This document shows, piece by piece, positions 1 through 4,892 of a DNA stretch of 7,013 nt. Each line of letters begins with the position of its first letter. The stretch's first letter is position 1. The notes beneath the pieces are model-generated. The model did no database searches, was not told the DNA's origin, and worked only from the letters and a program-made list of their open reading frames with translations. The position numbers were made by a program, and so were the translations under genes. Source of the DNA: an uncultured Eubacterium sp. (GTDB lineage Bacteria; Bacillota; Clostridia; Eubacteriales; Eubacteriaceae); NCBI GenBank assembly GCA_902784045.1, contig CACZTE010000214.1:1-7013 (forward strand), read 5' to 3'.

Positions 1-420
1 ACCCTGACGGCCCTTGTCTCCTTCGTCATCGGCTTTATACTCTTGCTGTTTAACCTCATCGCCGTTGTTGTTGACCCCACCACCGAAGGATGGGATGACT
101 CCGCGCAGGCCATGAGTTATACCGAGCCGAAAAAGCCCGAATACAGCGACCCGACGCCGAAGAAAACGCCCGAGGAACTAAGCGCCTTTATTGACAAAGT
201 TGACAGCTTGCCCACTGACGAGGCATACGCCGAAATCCTTAAAGCGCGAAACCCTAATAACTCGTTCGTGCTCATCGACGACCACGCCATGTTTTGGGGC
301 GAGACGGCGCCGACCTGCGCCAGCGACGGCGATGTCTATATCAACGGCGCTTCAACCTATTGGCGAGAAAACGGCCAGTGGTGTTTAACTAAATCCAAAG
401 GCGCCGTTTATGTGAGGTAA
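1..420 (+). CDS. phage holin, phi-LC3-like family (5'-partial)
   Basis: Holins form pores in the cytoplasmic membrane at the end of a phage lytic cycle and let the endolysin reach the wall. Frame 1 is open from the first base, so the gene starts upstream; the TTG at 43 lies inside the membrane segment and is not a credible start. Of 139 visible residues, about 1-24 are a hydrophobic helix. It is followed by VVVDPTTEGWDDSAQAMSY and then TEPKKP, which resembles the phi-LC3 holin signature (VVDPTTxGxxDSxxAxxYxxP) as I remember it. That family normally ends soon after this motif. Here about 95 more residues follow: a Lys/Pro/Glu-rich linker and a small Trp- and Cys-containing segment (about residues 55-139) that I do not recognise. 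The stop is 2 nt before the endolysin start, the usual holin-endolysin order. The holin call is fairly secure; the role of the extension is unknown. Confidence 0.8.
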   Translation, partial: TLTALVSFVIGFILLLFNLIAVVVDPTTEGWDDSAQAMSYTEPKKPEYSDPTPKKTPEELSAFIDKVDSLPTDEAYAEILKARNPNNSFVLIDDHAMFWGETAPTCASDGDVYINGASTYWRENGQWCLTKSKGAVYVR

Positions 421-422
421 TT

Positions 423-1064
423 ATGCCGGACTTAGAAAAATTTGTTTCGATTATGGAAAACCTGTGCGGTGATGACTCCCACGGTTACAGCCAATATCAC
501 CGCTACGGCCCCGATTATGACTGCTCCTCCGCCGTCATTTACGCGTTGGAGCAAGCCGGCTGGCCAATGAATGGGGCGCTGACCACCGACCACATTCGCG
601 CGCCCCTTGTCGCTCAGGGCTGGGCGTGGCTGCCGCCGTCCATCCCCAAAGAGCGGGGCGACATATTACTCGCAGAAGAGTACCATGTCGCCGTCTATGT
701 CGGTGCCGGTCTCTTAGCCGAGTTTGCCATCGACGAGAACGGCGGCATCGCCGGAGCTCAGCCCGGTGACCAAACCGGCACCGAAGCTTATATTCATGAG
801 TATTACGATTACCCGTGGGACGGCGTCCTGCGGTATACAGGAAAAGAAAGGAGTGTTGAGTTTATGCACGCGATTATTCAGCCGTACGGCAAAAATTACA
901 TGGTCTACTTCAACGGCGAGCGGATTTTTTATCTCTCTCATCCCGATCAAGTTGAAGTGCTTCAAATGATATTTGAGAAATGCCATGGCAAACGGATGCC
1001 GCAATTTGTGTTGGGCGCCGCGGACGCGCCGTGGTTTACAAGGCTTCGTGAAGTCTTCGGATAA
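423..1064 (+). CDS. phage endolysin, Amidase_5 (NlpC/P60-like) peptidoglycan hydrolase
   Basis: Predicted cysteine amidase or endopeptidase that cuts peptidoglycan during phage lysis. The 213-aa protein has an N-terminal catalytic domain (about 1-140) with the nucleophile in YDCSSAVIYAL (Cys34) and the catalytic His in EYHVAVYVG (His88). It also has the stretch AIDENGGIAGAQPGDQTGTE and a closing YYDYPWDGVLRYTG, both typical of phage Amidase_5 enzymes. The C-terminal 66 residues (from Met148) form a separate small domain, IIQPYGKNYMVYFNGERIFY through DAPWFTRLREVF, likely a wall-binding module. There is no signal peptide, so export would depend on the holin. The ATG at 423 is preceded by GTGAGG (412-417, 5-nt gap) inside the end of the holin gene. 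The nearly abutting genes suggest coupled translation. Whether the bond cut is amidase or D,L-endopeptidase cannot be told from sequence. Confidence 0.88.
   Translation: MPDLEKFVSIMENLCGDDSHGYSQYHRYGPDYDCSSAVIYALEQAGWPMNGALTTDHIRAPLVAQGWAWLPPSIPKERGDILLAEEYHVAVYVGAGLLAEFAIDENGGIAGAQPGDQTGTEAYIHEYYDYPWDGVLRYTGKERSVEFMHAIIQPYGKNYMVYFNGERIFYLSHPDQVEVLQMIFEKCHGKRMPQFVLGAADAPWFTRLREVFG
847..866 (+). promoter_or_regulatory. internal ribosome binding site and start codon inside the endolysin gene
   Basis: AAAGGAG at 847-853 is followed by a 10-nt spacer and ATG at 864-866 in the endolysin frame. It is a better Shine-Dalgarno match than the one before the gene's own start (GTGAGG). The site encodes the short interdomain linker GKERS, where sequence is free to vary. 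Confidence 0.55.
864..1064 (+). CDS. possible separately translated endolysin C-terminal binding subunit (internal start)
   Basis: An in-frame ATG at 864 (codon 148 of the endolysin) lies 10 nt after a strong Shine-Dalgarno sequence, AAAGGAG (847-853, within AGAAAGGAG). This falls exactly between the catalytic domain, which ends at VLRYTG, and the C-terminal domain. Translation here would give a 66-aa protein identical to the endolysin tail. Several Gram-positive phage endolysins (for example Lys170, LysIME-EF1, CTP1L and CD27L) are known to make such a free binding subunit and assemble with it into oligomers. The ribosome site and its placement are seen directly. That it is used, and that the tail binds wall polymer, is inference. 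Confidence 0.5.
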   Translation: MHAIIQPYGKNYMVYFNGERIFYLSHPDQVEVLQMIFEKCHGKRMPQFVLGAADAPWFTRLREVFG

Positions 1065-1077
1065 ATCCCACCTGCAA

Positions 1078-1175
1078 CGCGACAAAAAGGCCCCCTTTGA
1101 TATAAGTAAGCGTCTAAATTTTAATTTAGCAACGCGAACTTATCGAGCGAAGCGGGTGGAAGGGGGGCTGTCGCG
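1078..1175. repeat. nested imperfect palindrome downstream of the endolysin
   Basis: Five complementary arm pairs are nested around one centre: CGCGACA/TGTCGCG (1078-1084 with 1169-1175), CCCCCTT/AAGGGGG (1091-1097 with 1160-1166), ATAAGT/ACTTAT (1102-1107 with 1138-1143), GCGT/ACGC (1110-1113 with 1132-1135) and CTAAATT/AATTTAG (1114-1120 with 1123-1129). DNA or RNA of either strand could fold into one long interrupted hairpin. It begins 14 nt after the endolysin stop. No T-run follows on the plus strand, so it is not a classical terminator. It could protect a 3' end, be a small mobile palindrome, or be a structured RNA. The arms are seen directly; the function is unknown. Confidence 0.7.
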
Positions 1176-1210
1176 AAAAGCTCGCTTGCCTCAAGCCCTC
1201 ACCATCCCTC

Positions 1211-1244
1211 AATAAAAAGCGCCGACAACATCCTGTCGCCGGCT
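1211..1244 (-). terminator. candidate intrinsic terminator, minus strand
   Basis: Read on the minus strand, an imperfect hairpin is followed by TTTTTATT (complement of 1211-1218). The core stem is CGACA/TGTCG (1223-1227 with 1234-1238) around a 6-nt loop. It is extended by further GC pairs after a small internal loop (AGC at 1218-1220 with GCT at 1242-1244). It could end a transcript started at the promoter near 1303-1331, or read-through from the EAL gene about 260 nt away. Confidence 0.45.
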
Positions 1245-1275
1245 ATAATTTAGGAAAAGAAATGAAAAAATTGAC

Positions 1276-1294
1276 GAGGCAAAACCTCATTTTT
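1276..1294 (+). terminator. candidate terminator for the lysis transcript (possibly bidirectional)
   Basis: A short stem, GAGG (1276-1279) with CCTC (1285-1288), has loop CAAAA and is followed by A and TTTTT (1290-1294). Upstream A-run residues can pair with the T-run, as in many bidirectional terminators; on the minus strand the hairpin is followed 5 nt later by six T. The stem is only 4 bp, so strength is doubtful. It is the best plus-strand candidate after the endolysin. Confidence 0.35.
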
Positions 1295-1299
1295 CAGTT

Positions 1300-1371
1300 G
1301 TTAGTATAGATGATTTTACCCAAGAAGTCAACCCTTTTAACGGTTGTTGATACATGAAAATCTATACTGAC
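1300..1371. repeat. inverted repeat with a -10 box in each arm
   Basis: GTTAGTATAGAT (1300-1311) is complementary to ATCTATACTGAC (1360-1371) apart from one T-G wobble. The two inner arms AGTATAGAT/ATCTATACT are a perfect 9-bp match. Between them lies a second small dyad, CAACC/GGTTG (1329-1333 with 1342-1346). The left arm carries the -10 of the minus-strand promoter, and the right arm carries TATACT on the plus strand without a matching -35. It may be an operator dyad, a transcript hairpin or the ends of an invertible segment. Confidence 0.6.
1303..1331 (-). promoter_or_regulatory. near-consensus sigma-70/sigma-A promoter reading left
   Basis: On the minus strand, -35 TTGACT (complement of 1326-1331) and -10 TATACT (complement of 1303-1308) are separated by exactly 17 bp. 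Each hexamer differs from consensus at one position. Transcription would start near 1296 and run toward the terminator at 1211-1244, and further on would be antisense to the endolysin. It lies 3' of the EAL gene, so it does not drive any recognised protein gene. Both arms of a surrounding inverted repeat (1300-1311 and 1360-1371) contain the -10 sequence. Confidence 0.6.
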
Positions 1372-1502
1372 ACAAACGCGCGTACAGCCGTCAAAAGCTT
1401 ATCGCTCACCTATCTATTCATCATTCATCCCCCGAAGCGACCGAGTCGCCCACCGCGAAAAGCCTGCGGGTCTCAAAAAGCATTCGCCACTCAACTCGCC
1501 CC

Positions 1503-4500
1503 TCACGCCGGCTCATCCACGTTCTTAAACCCGCCAATGATATTAATATCGCCGTCGTTGGCTTCCGATCTGAAAAACTCCACGCGGTAGTGACCGATGC
1601 CGTCGTCAAACACCCGGCGGAAAGGCACCGAATAAATCTTGCCGTCGGCCGTGTGGGCACGAATGCGCTCCGGCGTCACCGCGCTCAGGAAACGCTGCCG
1701 GTCCTCTTTCAAAATCAACTTGGAATAAAAGCGCAGCGCGTCGGAAAACTTCGGAATCTTCGCGGCTTCGTAAGTGGGCAGCGCGTGCGCCGCGTCCTTA
1801 TCCACATGGTAGAGCTCAAAGCGTTCACTGTCCATATCGTGAATCAGCCACACCGCGTCATAGGCCTGGCCGAGAGCCTCGATGACCGCCGCCCGCTGCT
1901 TGAGCGATTGCTCGGCTTGTTGCTCTTTGCGGACAATCTCATCCACATTCTTAAAGCCGCCCACCACACAGTTTTGGCCGTCGGGGAGCGCCATCTTGGT
2001 AAACTCAAGGCGGTAATACCGGATGCCGTCCTCAAAAATCCGGCGGAAAGGCACCGAATAAATCATATTGTTTTCCGTGTTGGCCGTGATTTTCTCAGGC
2101 GTCACCGCCTCAATCAGGCGCGCCCGATCCTCTTCCACCACCAACTGGGTGTAAAAGCGAAGGGCCTTGGTAAACGTATCCAGTTTCACCGCGGCGTCCG
2201 CCGGAATCATGTGTTTCAGCTGCGGGTCAATGCGGAACAGCTCAAAGGATTCTTTTTCCATATCCGTGATCAGCCACACCGAGTCGTAGGATTTGGTCAG
2301 CGCCTCAATCACGGCGTCATGTCTGGCCTTGTCCGACCGGGCCCGTTCATACTTGTCGGTGATATCCGAGATAAACACATAATACAGACTGTTTTGTTCG
2401 TCATATTCCACATAATGGCCGTAATCGTCAATCCAGCGAACCTCGCCGTCCTTGCGGATGATGCGGTATTCCACAAAATCCAAATCCTCGCGGCTGCGGC
2501 TCACCTGATCGGTGATGGAGTCGGAAATCCGCTCATAATCGTCGGGATGCACCATCCCCCGGAACGTAAAGCCGGTCAGCGCCTTAAATTCCGCCAGATC
2601 GGCACAGCCGAAAATGTCGAACACCGCCTGATTGGCGTAGAGCAATTCCTCCTTGTCGTCGGCCCGATAGATGAAAAAGCCGCCGGGCATCGTTTCGCCG
2701 AAACTCTCAATCACCGAGAGAATCTGCTCAATCATCAACTTCTCGTTGGGCTCCCGGATGGAGAGCACCGCGATGGCCACGGCAATGGTGCCGGTCACAT
2801 CGTTGACGCCGATACGGCGGGCGAAGGAATGCACCACAGAGCCGTCGGGCATCTTCTCGTCGTAAAACGTGCGGACGCCCTGCTCGCAGCAAGTCTTCAC
2901 CACATTTTTCATAAAGGCCGCGTCATAAGGCACAAATTCCGGTCCGAAATCGGTCAAATCCATGTCGAAAAACCGCATAAAGAAATCGCGGTAGGACCGG
3001 TTGGTGCGCACAAAGCGCGTGCGGTCGTCCTTCACCTCAATAATGCACATCGGCAGCGTGCTGTAGGTGTTTTGCAGACTGTCCTGCTCGTCCCGGGCGA
3101 TGACCGCCACATCGTAGAGATTCACGCCGCAGACCAGCTCGTAATAGCCCGATTCCTCGGGATTCTCATAGCCGGCAGTCTTGTGCTTGTCGTGATAGGC
3201 CAGGGTGTCGGCGAAAGGCATGGGCTTGCTGAAATAAAAGCCCTGCAGCTTGGAACAGCCGATTTCCTGAAGGAAGCGGACCTGGCTTTCCGTCTCCACC
3301 CCTTCGCAGATGGTGTCGATGCCCAAAGCCAGCGCCATCTTCATCAGCTCCGTCAGCATGATTTTGCCGCTATCGTTCTCATCCAATCTGCGCATAAAGC
3401 CCATATCAAATTTCAGCAGGTCAAACTTGATGCTGTGCAGCACGTCCAGCGACGAATAACCACTGCCGAAATCGTCCATCCACACCGGGAAACCAAGGTT
3501 TTGGAAACGCGTGATCTGATTTTTCATAAAATCAAAATCGCTGCCGATGATGCTCTCGGTAATCTCAATGCTGATGCGGTCCCGGCTAATGCCCGCCGCG
3601 TCCACCCGGCGCCTGATTTCCTCCACCATGTCGCAGGCGTCAAAATCCGAGCGGGACAGATTGATGGAATGGGGCACGATAAAATAGCCTTTATCCGCCT
3701 TCTGCCGCATGTGGGAAAGCACCTCGTCCAGTACGTACAAATCCAGCTTATAAATCAATCCCGCTTCCTCAAGGGTGGGAATAAAATCAGCGGGAGAGAG
3801 AAAACCTTTGTCCGGATCAATCCACCGGGCCAGCGCCTCCTCATCGCAGACCATGCCGTTGACCGCCCGCACGATGGGCTGATAAAAAACTTGAATGCGC
3901 TTGTCCGCCAGAGCGGCTTCAAAATTTTCCAGCACAAACTGCCGCTTTTGAACACCCTCATTCATCGTCTCGTCAAAATAACGATAGGCCGAGCCGTAAG
4001 TGCTCTTAATACAATCACAGGCGATTTTGGCGCGGTCATAGGCCATGCCCACCGGCACCGGCTCAAACCGGTGGGGATAAATCCCGACACTGATTCTCAG
4101 ATGCTCCTCCGCTCCCGACTGCCGCCACGCCGAAATCAACGCGTCAAGTTTGTCCGTCAGGCCATCCTCCTCGGAAACGGCCGCGAAACGGTCGGCGCCG
4201 ATATGACAGCAACGGGAAGCGTGGAAAACCCCGCTCAACGTTCTGGCGAACTGCTTGAGCATTTTGTCCCCCGCGGTAAAACCGTATTGATGGTTGTAGC
4301 GCTTCATACCTTTCAAGTCGATGTACAACAACACCGGGATGCCCCCCTGATTCAAAATAAACTTTCTGCCCACTTCCGCCAGTTCAAAGAAATAGCTCAA
4401 ATTGGGAAGGCCGGTCAGATAATCATAGCGCGTGACATCGGTGACGCTTTGGGCGCGAAACGCTTCGCCCAAAGCGCGGTTTAAATCCTCGCCGCCATCC

Positions 4501-4892
4501 TCGCGGTAATCCCCCTCATCGGTAAACCACAAAAGCGTCAGGATGCTCCCGTCGTCAGCCGTCATATGCTCGCCGGTCATCCGCACCAGCCGGTAGCCGG
4601 CCGCAAAGCGCTTTTTGCTTCGGTAAACCGTGTTCAGCGCTTCGTCCTCGGCGCCGAAACGGAGAATGGCGTTGGTCACCCGGGCCGTGTCCTCGGGATG
4701 CACATCCTGAAACATATTATTATTGATGTTCGCGTAGAGCAGCTCGCGGTCCGTATACTCAAAGAGATCTAAAAACCCGTCGGTCACCGCCAGAAACACC
4801 ACTGTCCCGTCAATCAACTGACAAAAGGCAAAGGGCTGGCGCATCTTTTCGATAATCGCTCGCCGTTCTTCTGGAAAATCATATTTTTTCAT
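1503..4892 (-). CDS. PAS-GGDEF(degenerate)-EAL c-di-GMP phosphodiesterase with four C-terminal sensor-like domains
   Basis: Predicted cytoplasmic phosphodiesterase that hydrolyses c-di-GMP to pGpG; 1129 aa, no membrane segment seen. Order: PAS-like (about 20-125); GGDEF-like (about 155-305) with motif GADRF at 232-236 in place of GGDEF, so probably not a cyclase; EAL (about 320-565). EAL hallmark residues are all present: EALARW (Glu352), SINLSRS (Asn411), IEITES (Glu443), MDDFGSGYSS (Asp473, Asp474), LKFD (Lys494), CEGVET (Glu533) and LQGFYFSKP (Gln550). After the EAL come a PAS-like region (about 590-715), a PAS_3/PAC-type domain (about 735-850, with HPDDYERI and RKDGEVRWIDDYG) and two copies of an unnamed 131-residue domain. 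The start was chosen at the ATG at 4892, with AAGG 9 nt upstream (4902-4905); the ATGs at 4916 and 4919 would give longer overlaps with the upstream gene. The upstream cyclase gene overlaps it by 14 nt, so co-expression is likely. Confidence 0.88.
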   Translation of the reverse strand: MKKYDFPEERRAIIEKMRQPFAFCQLIDGTVVFLAVTDGFLDLFEYTDRELLYANINNNMFQDVHPEDTARVTNAILRFGAEDEALNTVYRSKKRFAAGYRLVRMTGEHMTADDGSILTLLWFTDEGDYREDGGEDLNRALGEAFRAQSVTDVTRYDYLTGLPNLSYFFELAEVGRKFILNQGGIPVLLYIDLKGMKRYNHQYGFTAGDKMLKQFARTLSGVFHASRCCHIGADRFAAVSEEDGLTDKLDALISAWRQSGAEEHLRISVGIYPHRFEPVPVGMAYDRAKIACDCIKSTYGSAYRYFDETMNEGVQKRQFVLENFEAALADKRIQVFYQPIVRAVNGMVCDEEALARWIDPDKGFLSPADFIPTLEEAGLIYKLDLYVLDEVLSHMRQKADKGYFIVPHSINLSRSDFDACDMVEEIRRRVDAAGISRDRISIEITESIIGSDFDFMKNQITRFQNLGFPVWMDDFGSGYSSLDVLHSIKFDLLKFDMGFMRRLDENDSGKIMLTELMKMALALGIDTICEGVETESQVRFLQEIGCSKLQGFYFSKPMPFADTLAYHDKHKTAGYENPEESGYYELVCGVNLYDVAVIARDEQDSLQNTYSTLPMCIIEVKDDRTRFVRTNRSYRDFFMRFFDMDLTDFGPEFVPYDAAFMKNVVKTCCEQGVRTFYDEKMPDGSVVHSFARRIGVNDVTGTIAVAIAVLSIREPNEKLMIEQILSVIESFGETMPGGFFIYRADDKEELLYANQAVFDIFGCADLAEFKALTGFTFRGMVHPDDYERISDSITDQVSRSREDLDFVEYRIIRKDGEVRWIDDYGHYVEYDEQNSLYYVFISDITDKYERARSDKARHDAVIEALTKSYDSVWLITDMEKESFELFRIDPQLKHMIPADAAVKLDTFTKALRFYTQLVVEEDRARLIEAVTPEKITANTENNMIYSVPFRRIFEDGIRYYRLEFTKMALPDGQNCVVGGFKNVDEIVRKEQQAEQSLKQRAAVIEALGQAYDAVWLIHDMDSERFELYHVDKDAAHALPTYEAAKIPKFSDALRFYSKLILKEDRQRFLSAVTPERIRAHTADGKIYSVPFRRVFDDGIGHYRVEFFRSEANDGDINIIGGFKNVDEPA
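1506..2324 (-). repeat. tandem duplication of a C-terminal domain in the EAL protein
   Basis: Two in-frame copies with a period of 142 codons (426 bp): unit 1 about 1932-2324 (residues 857-987) and unit 2 about 1506-1898 (residues 999-1129). They share VIEAL..(A/S)YD(S/A)VWLI.DM at the start, a central ALRFY..L..(E)DR, then VTPE.I.A.T, IYSVPFRR.F.DGI..YR.EF and a final GGFKNVDE. A 25-nt stretch is identical at DNA level (1614-1638 and 2040-2064, encoding the IYSVPFRR region); the rest has diverged clearly. The fold is probably PAS-like, related to sensor segments often found in clostridial GGDEF proteins. No ligand can be named. Confidence 0.85.

Larger units (their letters stand above)
1211..1296 (-). 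ncRNA. candidate small RNA (about 85 nt), unrecognised family
   Basis: This interval is bounded by the near-consensus promoter (1303-1331) and the hairpin plus T-run at 1211-1244. The predicted RNA would begin with an AU-rich hairpin (GAGG/CCTC core), then an unpaired U/C-rich stretch, then the terminator stem. A 14-codon frame begins at the ATG complementary to 1288-1290 but has no ribosome site. I recognise no known RNA family. The call rests only on promoter and terminator spacing. Confidence 0.3.
1065..1502. other. 438-bp intergenic gap between convergent lysis module and c-di-GMP operon
   Basis: No convincing protein gene is present on either strand; open frames here are short and lack good ribosome sites. 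The left part holds a nested palindrome (1078-1175). The centre (1211-1371) is AT-rich and holds hairpins, a minus-strand promoter and an inverted repeat. The right part (1372-1502) shows only small GC hairpins, such as GCGAC/GTCGC at 1437-1449, and no clear terminator with a T-run for the EAL gene. The 10-mer CGCGAAAAGC occurs twice, at 1172-1181 and 1454-1463. The gap probably contains the junction between phage-derived and host DNA, but no att core can be identified from one end only. Confidence 0.6.

Noticed and set aside
714..1085. A 123-codon minus-strand frame across the endolysin
   Set aside because: It lies opposite a well-supported endolysin and has no ribosome site or recognisable motif.
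1078..1175. Possible integron attC site
   Set aside because: The palindrome length fits, but the ends lack the RYYYAAC and GTTRRRY core sites, and there is no cassette or integrase.
1262..1309. A 15-codon plus-strand frame (MKKLTRQNLIFQLLV) opposite the candidate small RNA, with TATAAT at 1244-1249 upstream, considered as a type I toxin
   Set aside because: It is shorter and less hydrophobic than known type I toxins, the -35 (CCGACA) is weak, and the predicted leader of a few nucleotides would leave out a usable ribosome site.
1300..1371. Possible tRNA or tRNA-like gene (72 nt, paired ends)
   Set aside because: The outer stem is 12 bp with no acceptor/D/anticodon/T-arm layout and there is no GGTTCRANYC T-loop sequence.
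1172..1463. CGCGAAAAGC repeated at 1172-1181 and 1454-1463 as att or transposon ends
   Set aside because: A 10-mer direct repeat with different flanks is too short to support mobile-element ends, and nothing between the copies looks like a transposase or cargo.
1590..4484. A 964-codon open frame on the plus strand antisense to the EAL gene
   Set aside because: It is a shadow of a GC-biased coding sequence: its translation is rich in His, Arg, Val and Leu with no domain I recognise, while the opposite strand gives clear EAL and PAS motifs over the same span.
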